A DNA stretch of 64,000 bases from CALNZV01 sp942491115 (GCA_942491115.1 CALNZV010000001.1:186001-250000); one strand, 5' to 3'. Positions 44,181 through 54,156 are shown, numbered from the stretch's first letter. Numbers and translations: made by a program. Notes: a model not told the origin generated them from the sequence alone.

Positions 44181-45386
44181 TCAACAGCAGGTCAATGGAA
44201 AGCCGGCCATCTCCAGGTGGGCGATCACCGATTCGGTGTGCTGACGCCCCCGGGTTTCCAATTCCAGTTCGACAGCCGAGGCATTGATCGGCAGGCCTGG
44301 TTTTCTTCGGTCGTGGTAGATGTGAAGGACATTGGCATCCGCACCGGCGATCAGGCCGAGAAGATCGGCAAGGGCGCCTGGAACGTCAGAGAGTTGGACC
44401 CCGATGCGAATGATCCGGCCGCTTTTGGACAGCCCCTTGCTGATGATCTTCCCCAACAGCGGACTGTCCAGATTACCGCCGCTGATCAACAGAACAGTGC
44501 TGGAGCCGGGTGTCAATGCCACATGACCAGCCATCAAGGCAGCCAGAGGCACTGCCCCGGCACCCTCGGCAAGTATTTTCTTTTTCTCGAGTAGCATGAG
44601 AATGGCCGCGGCAATCAGCTCTTCATCCACCAGGACGACCTTTTCCACCCGATCCCGCATGATGGAGAAAGGCGCCTCTCCTGTTTGTTTCACAGTGATG
44701 CCGTCGGCAATGGATCCTGGAGTGACCACCACCCGGCGCTTTCCGGTGGAAAGCGCCGCAGCCGCCGACGGACAGGCTGATGCCTGAACGCCGATGATTC
44801 GCGCGTTGGGACATCGGGATGTCAACGCCACCGCCACCCCGGAAATCAATCCACCGCCTCCGACGGGCACCAGAACCTGACCCACATCGGGCAGGTCGTC
44901 GGCAATTTCAAGACCCAGGGTTCCTTGTCCGGCAATGATCAAGGGATCGTCGTAGGGATGAATGAATATCCGACCTTCGGCACTCAGGCGCTTGGCCTCC
45001 TCGATACTCTCTCCAACGCTCTTCCCGTGGATGACGACTTCCCCTCCGTAGCTTCGGGTGGCTTCCTGCTTGGAGATGGAGGCGCCCTCGGGCATCACGA
45101 TGGTAGCGGGCACGCCGGCTTCGCTGGCGGCAAGGGCCACCCCCTGAGCATGGTTGCCGGCCGATGCGGCAACGACACCCCGAGGACCGATTTGGCTTCG
45201 AATCGCTTTAATCTTGTTGGTGGCGCCCCTGATCTTGAAACTGCCTGTTTTTTGAAGATTCTCCAGTTTTAGATAAACCGGCCCACCGAACATGGTGCTG
45301 AAAGTCGGTGAATACACCAAGGGAGTCTGGAGGATATCCCTCCCAATCCGGTCGGCGGCCCCCTGGATGTCATTAATTCTGATCAT
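44181..45386 (-). CDS. ilvA: Threonine ammonia-lyase with ACT domain
   Basis: 401 residues. PLP lysine in GSFKIRGA near 49-53, phosphate loop VGGGGLISG near 175, and a C-terminal ACT-like region about 325-401 (IIRIGVQLSDVPGALADLLGLIA). It deaminates threonine to 2-oxobutanoate. The 400-residue, one-ACT form is the short TdcB/IlvA type; AMP or isoleucine control is not predictable. GAGG lies ten bases before ATG 45386. It follows the PEP-domain gene by only 36 bases and converges on the zinc-ribbon gene. Confidence 0.93.
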   Translation of the reverse strand: MIRINDIQGAADRIGRDILQTPLVYSPTFSTMFGGPVYLKLENLQKTGSFKIRGATNKIKAIRSQIGPRGVVAASAGNHAQGVALAASEAGVPATIVMPEGASISKQEATRSYGGEVVIHGKSVGESIEEAKRLSAEGRIFIHPYDDPLIIAGQGTLGLEIADDLPDVGQVLVPVGGGGLISGVAVALTSRCPNARIIGVQASACPSAAAALSTGKRRVVVTPGSIADGITVKQTGEAPFSIMRDRVEKVVLVDEELIAAAILMLLEKKKILAEGAGAVPLAALMAGHVALTPGSSTVLLISGGNLDSPLLGKIISKGLSKSGRIIRIGVQLSDVPGALADLLGLIAGADANVLHIYHDRRKPGLPINASAVELELETRGRQHTESVIAHLEMAGFPLTCC

Positions 45387-45422
45387 TGCGGTGTCGCCTC
45401 ATTTCCCGGGATCGGCAGTCCA

Positions 45423-48401
45423 TCAGAGGGCTCCCGATATGACGCCCCTTGACGTTTTTCCGTCCACCTTCACGGTCAGTGGCGTCTCCACCCGAACATG
45501 GGACAGGAAACGCGTGACTTTCTGGATCGGCAGGGACTTCAGCCATTCCCAGCGGATCCGATCTTGACCATCGTCCAAGATGCTGAAATAGGCCATGTTG
45601 AGAGAAGTCAGATTGTGAAAAAAATGGGATCCCTGGGAGGGATCCGGCCTGAAATCCTCAAATGTGGTTTCGACGATTACAGAGGTGCCGGAGATATCTG
45701 CCCATTGGACGGGAATGCCCAGCCAGGGATCCTGGGATCCCCATCGCCCAGGTCCCACCAGAATATAGGAGCGGTTTTCTGCATTGAGCCGGGCGTTGAC
45801 CTGTCGGATGTCCTTGACCATGTCCACCGTTCTCGATGGATCGAAATCTTCGGGTTTGACGAAGACGATGTCCGTAATGCCGGTGGTTTCGCCATTGCCC
45901 AGGGCATGGGTCGAATAACAGACCGCCGCGTCGATTTCCCGATCATCGATATCGACCTCGATCAGCTCCTTCCGCGCTCCCATGGGCCTGATCTGAAGAA
46001 GGGCCAACTCCGGTTGCCCATCGGGGTCCAAAGGAAAGTTCAGAGAGAACTCGATGTCTACCGAGCATCCCATCCACTTTTCCCCCAACGCAAGAATGTC
46101 TGTGAGGATGTCGGCCAGAGGAACCATCTTGTGTTTCAGAAGCCGCGCAAAGGTCAGCACGGGATAGCCCCCCGGCAGCAGTGCGTCCTTGATACGGTGC
46201 TCTTCAGGCAGATAGGTGCTGGCCAGCAGTTCCAGCACCCGTCGATCCTCGAGATCCGAAATGTCCCGCTTTTCAAGAGTGGACTCGGAAAACGTATTGA
46301 GAATCATTCTGGACTGCCCCATCTTCATCCCATAAATGTGGCGCTGGGCATTGGAAAGAATGTCCTCCACCGTCGAGAATTGCGGCAGGTTCTGAGGATA
46401 CCGGGGGCAGAACCGAAGCGATCGCTCTCCCCCCACCACCGTCACCCCCAGACCCATGGCAACATTGGCAATGCCGTCTTCGGGGGTCATTGGGGCAATC
46501 GGGTAGTAGTTGTAGGATTGAGCAACACCGGATAACGCCGGATAGAACAAATCCCCGTATCGCTCACCCACCAACCGCTGGATCACCACTCCCATTTTCT
46601 CTTCGTCGGGACGCCGGTCTGTCCGCTTGGCAAACGCCCTGGGTTCCTGGAAGAAGGTGGAGGCATAAACCAACTTGACGGCATCGATGAGTTGACGCAG
46701 CCGTTCTTCGAGATCCGGATCGGAATTGGGAAGCATGTAGGTACGGTATATGCCGGCATATGGATGGGACTGTGAGTCCTCCATCAGGCTCGACGAGCGC
46801 ACGGCGATGGGCCAGTTCACCTTGGCCAGATAGGACCGGAGCACATCGGTAATGGTATCGGACAACCGGCCGTTCAGAAACCGCTTGGCGATATCGTCAT
46901 CGGACACGGTTGTCCGGGAGTGTACCCTCAGATCGTTGGCGTCGACAAACTGATCGAAAACATCCGTCGCCAATACGAATGTGTTGGGGATGTAGATCTT
47001 CACGCCCTCGTGGGCCGCCTGAAAATCAGGATTCTGCTGGAGTTGGACGGCCAGAAAGGCCAGTCCTCTCGCCTTCCCCCCCATGGAATCCTTGCCGACC
47101 TTGACGAATTCCGTTTCCGGATCGAAAGTCTCCGCCTTGAAATCGGCAACAACCCCCTTTTGCCGCCATGTCCGGCGGGCATGAATGATATCGAAAAGAA
47201 AGGTTTTCAACATGCTGATATCGTGGTGAACCGACTCCGATCGGGCCCTTGCCATGCGTTCTGCCAGCAGAAATTCGGTACGGGCAAAGACCCATCTGGA
47301 GAAATCATGTCTTCTCCAGTGCTGGTCAACGGATTCGTCCGGAATATCCGGCAGGATGCTTTCAAGCTCCTGAAGCGAGGAGGCCCGGCCGACTTCGCGA
47401 CCATCGGCCATCCGGAAGATAAAATCGCCGAATCCAAGCCGCCGCTTAAGATAGTGCCGGAGAAATCCAGACACCGACTCCCCGGCCAGGTTCATCAGAT
47501 CGATCCCATGGGCCTCGGCGGCGGCTCTGCCATCGTCGTCAGCGTCAGTCACCACCAGCAGAAAAGGAAGATCGGGATCCCCGACCCGAACCGATTCCAA
47601 AAACCCAATCCCAGCCTTGGGATCGAGCCGGCAGGATCGTATCAAGGCCTTCTGGCAAATGATACCGACCAGAAAGGATCGGTATCGCTGATACAGTCGA
47701 TCGGCCTCTTCCAGGGTGTCGGCCAGCAGCACCTTGGTTCGGGCTCGCCGTCTCAAAAGCCGGTGCTCCCGGTTCAGACCCTCCTCGATGGTCGCCTGGG
47801 TTTGAGTCATAATCTCTTGGTACAAAACAGGCAGAATCCGGGACAGTCGGTCAGGGGATCCATCCACTACCAAAATGACCCTGACGCCTCCTTTTTCGGT
47901 ATCGCTGGGGGCGTTTAACTCGTCTTCTACCGATTTGATGATGGCTAGCAGTAGATCGGAATCTCCGGACCAGACAAAAATTCTGTCGATACCGACTGAA
48001 GACCGATTGTCACCGATGCAGTCGGCCGGCATCTGACTGTCGTGGGTCAGCAAAACGACGGGAACCTGACAGGACCGTTTTTTAACTTCCCGACCCAGGG
48101 CGAACGCATCCATGTCCGAGAGCCGGTACATGGTGATCACCAAATCGAAATCCCGACTGTCGATGAGGCCGAGGGCTTCTTCAGCGGTAGCCGCCCAGGT
48201 TACCAATGGGGGGTTGCTGAGATTCAAATCCCGATACTCGTGGGCAATCCGATCGGCAAGACGACAATCCTCGTTGATGATACAGGCATCGTAGAGGCTC
48301 GATACGAGAAGGATTTTCCGAACCCGACGCGCCATAAAAGACTGGTAGCTCTTGAACTTGGGGGAGAAATCATCGGCAAAATGGTCAATGGCTGAGGACA
48401 C
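45423..48401 (-). CDS. PEP/pyruvate-binding domain protein with receiver-like N-terminus
   Basis: 992 residues from GTG 48401, preceded by AAGGG; starts at 48440 or 48503 give longer forms without good sites. Two response-regulator-like Rossmann regions at about 20-160 and 170-310 lack a clear phosphoacceptor pattern. Residues about 440-880 match the N-terminal ATP-grasp half of PEP synthase/pyruvate dikinase (MGGKARGLAFL, IAVRSSSLMEDSQSHPYAGIYRTY, LLQIRPMGA). The phosphohistidine and TIM-barrel parts are absent, so full PEP synthase activity is not expected. Role unknown: a nucleotide-dependent phosphotransfer or regulation is conceivable. ilvA follows in the same direction. Confidence 0.8.
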   Translation of the reverse strand: MSSAIDHFADDFSPKFKSYQSFMARRVRKILLVSSLYDACIINEDCRLADRIAHEYRDLNLSNPPLVTWAATAEEALGLIDSRDFDLVITMYRLSDMDAFALGREVKKRSCQVPVVLLTHDSQMPADCIGDNRSSVGIDRIFVWSGDSDLLLAIIKSVEDELNAPSDTEKGGVRVILVVDGSPDRLSRILPVLYQEIMTQTQATIEEGLNREHRLLRRRARTKVLLADTLEEADRLYQRYRSFLVGIICQKALIRSCRLDPKAGIGFLESVRVGDPDLPFLLVVTDADDDGRAAAEAHGIDLMNLAGESVSGFLRHYLKRRLGFGDFIFRMADGREVGRASSLQELESILPDIPDESVDQHWRRHDFSRWVFARTEFLLAERMARARSESVHHDISMLKTFLFDIIHARRTWRQKGVVADFKAETFDPETEFVKVGKDSMGGKARGLAFLAVQLQQNPDFQAAHEGVKIYIPNTFVLATDVFDQFVDANDLRVHSRTTVSDDDIAKRFLNGRLSDTITDVLRSYLAKVNWPIAVRSSSLMEDSQSHPYAGIYRTYMLPNSDPDLEERLRQLIDAVKLVYASTFFQEPRAFAKRTDRRPDEEKMGVVIQRLVGERYGDLFYPALSGVAQSYNYYPIAPMTPEDGIANVAMGLGVTVVGGERSLRFCPRYPQNLPQFSTVEDILSNAQRHIYGMKMGQSRMILNTFSESTLEKRDISDLEDRRVLELLASTYLPEEHRIKDALLPGGYPVLTFARLLKHKMVPLADILTDILALGEKWMGCSVDIEFSLNFPLDPDGQPELALLQIRPMGARKELIEVDIDDREIDAAVCYSTHALGNGETTGITDIVFVKPEDFDPSRTVDMVKDIRQVNARLNAENRSYILVGPGRWGSQDPWLGIPVQWADISGTSVIVETTFEDFRPDPSQGSHFFHNLTSLNMAYFSILDDGQDRIRWEWLKSLPIQKVTRFLSHVRVETPLTVKVDGKTSRGVISGAL

Positions 48402-48418
48402 CGGAAAACCCTTTCTGT

Positions 48419-48454
48419 TAAAAAAACGCCATGCCGACATTCCTGAAGTCGGCA
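48419..48454 (-). promoter_or_regulatory. Hairpin plus U-tract ahead of the PEP-domain gene
   Basis: On the minus strand a 7-bp stem (48454-48448 with 48438-48432) is followed, after five bases, by a U7 run at 48426-48420, just before the chosen GTG start at 48401. It could be a leader attenuator; the five-base gap weakens it. If translation began at 48440 or 48503 it would be coding. Confidence 0.35.
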
Positions 48455-49213
48455 ACTGAAACAGGGCAGAAATGCAGGCTAAATTGGATGTATACTGAAT
48501 CATCTGGGGGGACTGTCAAGTGGTTTCCCCCGGCAGCCGCCGGATCCGGGCCTGCCCCGCTCGCCTCAAGGCATCGCAAGATCTTGGCATCACTGCGGCG
48601 TCTGCCCCCCCGGCTCACTCAATTGGGAGAGACTTCCCGTTGCTGGACACTCTGAAAGCCGGTCTCATGGTCGATTAGATCCCGCGGCGCCGAGACCCAC
48701 GCCGATACCCTTGGGAAGGGCGATTGGGATGTAACACAGGATACGCCTCTTTTGGACTTTAAACCAGCGGCTTGAATTGCCACCGCCGTTGACTTATAAA
48801 GTGGGTCGGGCTGCGGGCATGCCTGAAAACCGCCTTCGCTGTTGAAACCCCTGACCGATCGACCAGAGAGGCTCCACCTGCATTGTGGGCGGCATCAGGA
48901 GTTCCCTCACATGGGGCGGGTGGTCACTGAATGGCCGTTGACATTCCTCCCCATTGTCCCGAGGCCGAGCATCGGGAACGCGGGCGACAGCGATGCGGCG
49001 GCGGTCTGAGCCACCCTGCCAAAGAGGGCGAGTTCCGGCGTATCCGGCTGCGGTATAGAACCGAAGGCCTCGGGGCACGATCGCCTACTGTGGCGTTCCT
49101 TTTCTGGGTGCCCGGAGAAGGAACAACGGATCAGAAAACCGAAGGGGCGGTAAGCCCTTACCGGGGACTCCACCGGAGGTGGAGATATTAGACCAGAATA
49201 AGGAGTCTTTCCT
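48455..49213. other. Divergent intergenic region
   Basis: About 760 bases between the PEP-domain gene and the aminopeptidase. Open frames on both strands lack ribosome sites or family-like composition. No RNA gene or strong promoter is recognised. Confidence 0.4.
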
Positions 49214-50353
49214 GTGACGACGGATCCCACCCATCGCCGATACCGAAGAAGAGTTGAGCAGATCAGAGAACAGCTATCCCGGCTCGGGATCGACGGTTTT
49301 TTAGTGTTGATCGAAGAAAACCGGCGGTATTTGACGGGATTTACTGGCGAGGACGGCCAATTCAACGAAAGCGCCGGCATCATTCTGATCACCCGGGACC
49401 GGACCCTTCTGGCCACCGACTCCAGGTACGATCTCCAGGCGAAAGGGGAAACCCACGGGGTTGAAATCGTCAAATACCCCAAAGGCTGGGCCGTCGACCT
49501 CCCCGACATTGTCCGGGACATGAATATCCGGACCCTGGGATTCGAGAGCGCCAGGATGAGTGTCCTTCAGCACAACAAACTGGTGGAGGGGTTTAAGCGT
49601 CACCTGTCAGGGGTCGACATGCGTCCCATGGACAACATCGTCGAGCCTCTCCGTGAGAAAAAAGACGACCATGAAGTCGCTATCACCCGTCGGGCGGTGG
49701 CGGCTGCGGAATCCGCATTTGAACACCTCCTCCCCAGGATTAAGCCCGGGGCGAGAGAATCCGAGTTGGCATGGGCGCTTGAGGAGGAACTCCGCCGCGC
49801 GGGTGCCGAAGGCCCCTCCTTTCCCATCATCGTTGCCTCCGGGCCTAACAGCGCTCTGCCCCATGCGACACCCGGCCATCGGGAAATCACCGGCGGTGAA
49901 CCGATTCTCTTCGACTGGGGTGCCAGAATCGACGGCTATTGTTCGGACATCTCGCGAACCGTCTTTATCGGGCCGCCGAACGAAACGTTCAACCGGGTGT
50001 TCACCGTTGTCAGGGACGCCCAAAGAAAGGCCATCGACGCCGTTCGTCCGGGGGCATCGGGACGGGATCTGGATGCTGTCGCCAGAAGCCACATCGACAG
50101 CACCGAGTTTGCCGACCGCTTCGGTCACAGCCTCGGTCACGGCACCGGGCTGGCCATTCATGAAGGCCCAAAGCTCAGTCCCATCAGCAACTGCATATTG
50201 GCGGCGGGAATGATCGTTACTGTGGAACCAGGCATTTACATTCCGGGTTGGGGAGGCGTTCGCCTGGAAAACCAGATTCTTGTGACCGAGTCGGATGCCG
50301 AAATCCTCAACCAGCTTCCCATCACCGACGGCTATCTGAGCGTGGAATGCTGA
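49214..50353 (+). CDS. M24-family aminopeptidase (Xaa-Pro type)
   Basis: 379 residues. GTG 49214 has AAGGAG nine bases upstream. N-terminal creatinase-like domain about 10-140, then a pita-bread catalytic domain with metal ligands in FDWGARIDGYCSDISR (two Asp), GHGTGLAIHE (His), TVEPGIY (Glu) and VRLENQ (Glu). It removes an N-terminal residue before proline, usually as a Mn/Co enzyme in the cytosol. Length and layout fit PepP/PepQ-like members. A hairpin immediately after the stop may end the transcript. Confidence 0.92.
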   Translation: MTTDPTHRRYRRRVEQIREQLSRLGIDGFLVLIEENRRYLTGFTGEDGQFNESAGIILITRDRTLLATDSRYDLQAKGETHGVEIVKYPKGWAVDLPDIVRDMNIRTLGFESARMSVLQHNKLVEGFKRHLSGVDMRPMDNIVEPLREKKDDHEVAITRRAVAAAESAFEHLLPRIKPGARESELAWALEEELRRAGAEGPSFPIIVASGPNSALPHATPGHREITGGEPILFDWGARIDGYCSDISRTVFIGPPNETFNRVFTVVRDAQRKAIDAVRPGASGRDLDAVARSHIDSTEFADRFGHSLGHGTGLAIHEGPKLSPISNCILAAGMIVTVEPGIYIPGWGGVRLENQILVTESDAEILNQLPITDGYLSVEC

Positions 50354-50380
50354 CTTGTTTCCTAACGTCGGCAAGTCAGC
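50349..50380 (+). terminator. Hairpin at the aminopeptidase stop codon
   Basis: Perfect 9-bp stem (50349-50357 with 50372-50380) with a 14-base loop, overlapping the stop codon. No U run follows, so termination is uncertain; an mRNA-stabilising or regulatory element is also possible. Confidence 0.4.
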
Positions 50381-50573
50381 AAGGACGGGGCTCTTCCCTG
50401 ATTGACTTCCGGGAAACCTCTGTTGACTGGAAAGCTTAGTCAGAGAGGCACCCCCACTTTTCGGGAAAGCGGACGGGAGCGCCCCTCGTCCTGAGCAACG
50501 GCAGGGCAGGAGAGCCGTCAGGGGTTTCGTTGAACAGCGGCTGCCCGGCCGCGCCGAGGGGCAGGATACCCCC

Positions 50574-51470
50574 ATGACGGAAATCGATCAAATCATCGAT
50601 CAGTATACCCACTACCTGATCGTCGAAAAAGGGCTTGCCCAAAAAACCCTGGCCGCTTATGGAGCCGATCTCCAGCGGTTCATGAGGTTTCTCCGCGATA
50701 TGGATTCGCCGGATCCCCGGACATCGGACACGGCCGTTTTCCTTCGTTACCTCATCCACCTGAGAAAAGCGGGGCTGTCCCCACGCTCCAGAGCAAGGCA
50801 CCTGGTATCAATACGGGGCTTTTACCGATTTCTCCATGAAGAGGGGTTGATCGACTCCGATCCCTCCCGGCTGGTGGAACTACCCAAATCCGGCCTCTAT
50901 CTGCCGGATGTCATCTCTGTCGACAATGTCCGGCGCCTGTTGGAGGCGCCGAACCCGAAAACCCCAATCGGTTTGAGGAATTCGGCAATGCTGGAAACGC
51001 TGTACGCGGCCGGTCTGAGAGTCTCCGAGCTCGTCAGCCTGACCCTCGGAAGCATCAATATCGATGCCGGCTATGTGCGTGTTGTGGGCAAAGGGAAAAA
51101 AGAACGAATGGTCCCCATGGGACAGCCGGCATGCCAGAAACTCCAGCTCTACCTGGACACTTCCAGACCCGTTCTCCTAAAGGGAAGCCCCAGTTCTACC
51201 TTATTTGTGGCAAGGGCGGGACGGCCGATGACCCGACAGGGATTCTGGAAGCTGATCAAGAAATACGCGGCCGCTTCAGGAATTACCGAGAGGGTGACCC
51301 CCCATACCCTCCGCCACTCCTTTGCCAGCCATCTTCTCGAAGGAGGAGCAGACCTGCGGGCCGTTCAAGTCATGCTTGGCCATACAGACATTGCGACCAC
51401 TCAGATCTATACCCATGTCACCGGGGAACGGCTTCGGAATATTCACCGCCGTTTCCACCCCAGAGGGTGA
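50574..51470 (+). CDS. xerD: Tyrosine recombinase XerD/XerC
   Basis: 298 residues, the usual length. N-terminal SAM-like domain about 5-90, catalytic domain with Arg149, Lys173, His244, Arg247, His270 and Tyr279 all present. It resolves chromosome dimers at dif with its partner. The site type (XerC or XerD) is not certain by eye; LGHTDIATTQIYTHV and length favour XerD. Standing next to lipid genes says nothing about its role. Ribosome site AGGA about six to ten bases upstream. Confidence 0.93.
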   Translation: MTEIDQIIDQYTHYLIVEKGLAQKTLAAYGADLQRFMRFLRDMDSPDPRTSDTAVFLRYLIHLRKAGLSPRSRARHLVSIRGFYRFLHEEGLIDSDPSRLVELPKSGLYLPDVISVDNVRRLLEAPNPKTPIGLRNSAMLETLYAAGLRVSELVSLTLGSINIDAGYVRVVGKGKKERMVPMGQPACQKLQLYLDTSRPVLLKGSPSSTLFVARAGRPMTRQGFWKLIKKYAAASGITERVTPHTLRHSFASHLLEGGADLRAVQVMLGHTDIATTQIYTHVTGERLRNIHRRFHPRG

Positions 51471-51582
51471 ACCGAATTGAGGGCTCTGGACCGGTAATGG
51501 CCAATCTTGACAGGCATGCAATGGATCTTTTACAGTGCCCGGGTTTTTATCCCGATGATTTCGATTCCCAAAGGACTCCGAT

Positions 51583-53250
51583 ATGAACGCCAAGGCCCGC
51601 GGTATGCACCCCATCGGACGGTGGTTCCCGGACAATGCCCTGCCCACGTCGGAGCGCTATGCCGTCGAGGCTGCGGCCCTTCGGGCGGGCCATCCGATCT
51701 TCATTATTGACCACGACGGAACGGTGGCCGTGAGCCAGGAAGGCAGCGCCCGCATCGGCAGTGCGACATTGGATCGGTCCGAACCGGCCCAAAGCCTTCC
51801 GTTGCTGGGATATCTGCCCCCACTGATGCCCACCGACCTCGGAGACCCGGTGTTCAAAGCCCGGTATGGGCTGACCTACGCGTATGTGGCTGGCGCCATG
51901 GCCAACGGCATCACGTCGACGGAGATGGTCGAGGCGGTGGGCAAGAGCGGAATGATCGGTTTTTTCGGAGCGGCCGGGCTGCCACTGGATAGAATCGAAT
52001 CGGCCATCGACCGCATCCAGAAAACCATGGTCGACCGGCCCTATGGATTCAACCTCATTCACAGCCCTTACGAACCGGACCTGGAAACCGCCACCGTCGA
52101 CCTCTATCTGCGCAGAGGGATCCGATGTATCAGTGCCTCCGCTTACCTGCGCCTAACCCTGCCATTGGTGGTTTACCGCATCAGCGGAATCCATCGGAAT
52201 CGCGAGGGCAGGATCACATGCCCCAACCGGGTGTTGGCCAAGGTGTCAAGAATCGAGGTGGCCGAGCGGTTTTTTTCCCCGCCGCCGCAAAAAATGCTGT
52301 CCGAATTGGTCCGAACCGGAACGATAAGCACGGAGGAAGCCGAACTAGCAAGCCAGATTCCCGTGGCGACGGATCTGACCGCCGAAGCCGATTCCGGGGG
52401 CCACACGGACAACCGCCCCGCCCTGACACTGTTACCGACCATGACGGCACTGAGGGACCGAATTGCTGCCCGTTACCGCTTCTCTGAACCCGTCTGTGTG
52501 GGTCTCGGAGGCGGCATCGCCACTCCTGCCGCAGCCGCTGGCGCTTTTGCCATGGGGGCGGCTTACATCCTGACCGGCACCGTCAATCAGGCCTGTATCG
52601 AAGCCGGCACGTCGGAAACCGTCAGACACATGCTGGCAGAAGCCAGCCAAGCGGACGTCGCCATGGCTCCATCGGCAGACATGTTTGAGATGGGGGTCAA
52701 GGTGCAGGTCCTTAAGCGGGGTACCATGTTTCCCCAAAAAGCCCAAAAACTCTATGATCTGTATCGACAACATCAAGATTGGGAAAGCATAGAATTAGAA
52801 AATAAACAGATTGTTGAAAGTCAATATTTCAAGCGAAGCTTTAATGAAGAGTGGGCAGAAACACGACAGTTTTTTGAAATCCGGGACCCCGGTCAGATTC
52901 CCAAGGCCGAAAGCAACCCACGGCACAAAATGGCCCTTGTCTTCCGGGCCTACCTGGGTAAATCATCGAAGTGGGCCAACAGCGGCGACCCCTCGCGGCA
53001 GATCGACTATCAGGTCTGGTGCGGTCCGGCCATCGGTGCATTCAATGAATGGACGAAAGGAAGCTTTATGGAATCACCGCCCAATCGGTCGGTAGTGACC
53101 GTCGCAATGAACCTGATGCTGGGTGCCGCCATCATCACTCGATTGAACTGGGCCCGAGCTCAGCATCTCGATCTTGGGATCGGCACCGAGTGGGTTCGCC
53201 CCCAACCCCTGTCTAAAATCAAAGCGTTGAGGGACGACAGGGCACTATGA
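51583..53250 (+). CDS. pfaD: PfaD-family enoyl reductase of PUFA/polyketide synthesis
   Basis: 555 residues. Nitronate monooxygenase-like TIM barrel with flavin motifs: PYGFNLIHSPYEP near 152, TAEADSGGHTDNRP near 267, VGLGGGIATPAAAAGAFAMGAAYILTGT near 306-333, followed by the PfaD-specific C-terminal region (FEMGVKVQVLKRGTMFP, FNEWTKGSF). It reduces enoyl thioesters in trans for PfaA-type synthases. It lies before the regulator and the triple-ACP megasynthase, so it is their reductase. No pfaB, pfaC or phosphopantetheinyl transferase is in the window. Confidence 0.93.
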   Translation: MNAKARGMHPIGRWFPDNALPTSERYAVEAAALRAGHPIFIIDHDGTVAVSQEGSARIGSATLDRSEPAQSLPLLGYLPPLMPTDLGDPVFKARYGLTYAYVAGAMANGITSTEMVEAVGKSGMIGFFGAAGLPLDRIESAIDRIQKTMVDRPYGFNLIHSPYEPDLETATVDLYLRRGIRCISASAYLRLTLPLVVYRISGIHRNREGRITCPNRVLAKVSRIEVAERFFSPPPQKMLSELVRTGTISTEEAELASQIPVATDLTAEADSGGHTDNRPALTLLPTMTALRDRIAARYRFSEPVCVGLGGGIATPAAAAGAFAMGAAYILTGTVNQACIEAGTSETVRHMLAEASQADVAMAPSADMFEMGVKVQVLKRGTMFPQKAQKLYDLYRQHQDWESIELENKQIVESQYFKRSFNEEWAETRQFFEIRDPGQIPKAESNPRHKMALVFRAYLGKSSKWANSGDPSRQIDYQVWCGPAIGAFNEWTKGSFMESPPNRSVVTVAMNLMLGAAIITRLNWARAQHLDLGIGTEWVRPQPLSKIKALRDDRAL

Positions 53251-53284
53251 GAGAAGTGCTATCAGTATGGCACAACCCCGGCAG

Positions 53285-53851
53285 CTACCCCCTTCCTTTC
53301 GTGACCCCCATTCTTCCTGCAAACCATTGCGCCACTTCGGATATCATAAAAAGGCGCACGGCTGTGGGACGCAGCCCCACCTCTTTCCCCACCGCCGTGA
53401 TCTCAGTGAGGATATAGCGGTCTTCAACCACTCGAAAGCCTCCTTCTTGGCGTTCCGTCGACGACTGGATGTGTCGAATCGAGCAACCGTAGGTGAGGGG
53501 GCGCTTTCCGTCGACCGAAGACCGGATGACGATTTCGTAATCGGAACTAGGCTCACCGTGGGGTCGGGTCAGGCAGGGAAAACCGGCCCTTGAGACGATG
53601 TGTCGCTTGATCCATCCGTCAAGAAGCGCCAAGATGCCTTTGGCCTCGGGGATTGTCAATCGCAGTTCCGATACCAAATATCCTCCGGCAAACACGACAA
53701 ACGCCTCTTGGAGGCTGAAATGTCTTGCAAAACCAGACTGGTAGCCTCCGAGGGGATCTGGCGGCAAGAATTCCCTCGCCCAACGCTTCCATTTGGCAAT
53801 GGGAATCGATAATTTTGAAGATAAATCCCTATTGGTATAATATATCTGCAT
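53285..53851 (-). CDS. MerR-like DNA-binding regulator of unknown family
   Basis: 188 residues from ATG 53851. The N-terminal about 70 residues, YTNRDLSSKLSIPIAKWKRWAREFLPPDPLGGYQSG then ARHFSLQEAFVVFAGGYLV, have the pattern of a helix-turn-helix plus wing as in MerR proteins. The rest is not recognised. It lies between pfaD and the megasynthase, divergent from the latter, with an AT-rich region between them, so it probably regulates the lipid genes. A strong promoter puts transcription start at the ATG, so the mRNA may be leaderless; a TTG at 53878 would be an alternative without a ribosome site. Confidence 0.7.
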   Translation of the reverse strand: MQIYYTNRDLSSKLSIPIAKWKRWAREFLPPDPLGGYQSGFARHFSLQEAFVVFAGGYLVSELRLTIPEAKGILALLDGWIKRHIVSRAGFPCLTRPHGEPSSDYEIVIRSSVDGKRPLTYGCSIRHIQSSTERQEGGFRVVEDRYILTEITAVGKEVGLRPTAVRLFMISEVAQWFAGRMGVTKGRG

Positions 53852-53857
53852 AGTTAA

Positions 53858-53886
53858 ATTATACAGATGATATATCAATATAACAA
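53858..53886 (-). promoter_or_regulatory. Strong sigma70-type promoter, apparently leaderless
   Basis: TTGTTA (53886-53881), 17 bases, TATAAT (53863-53858) on the minus strand. Six bases later is the A of ATG 53851, where transcription should begin. The match to the -10 consensus is perfect and the spacing ideal. Confidence 0.72.
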
Positions 53887-54156
53887 GTTAAAAGCGACCT
53901 TGAGATCCTGTTGAATTTTCTAGCAATATGTCTTATAGAGTATCATTGTAGGAAATCAACGCTCAACCCAGGGAGTATGACAACCGAAATACCGGCAGCC
54001 ACCAGGGAGACAGAGGTCCTGGAATCAGTCCACCTACCATAGACCTCGAGCACGGCGCACGTAACGACATTCCACTCCATCGGCTCGGCTTTCTCGATAC
54101 CGCGACAATTTCCCAAATCCGTTATGCAGATACCCAATCCACAGGACGATGGATTT

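Noticed and set aside
45498..46535. 345-residue plus-strand frame opposite the PEP-domain gene
   Set aside because: Antisense to conserved ATP-grasp motifs; no ribosome site.
46920..47918. 332-residue plus-strand frame opposite the PEP-domain gene
   Set aside because: Same reason; shadow of the minus-strand codon pattern.
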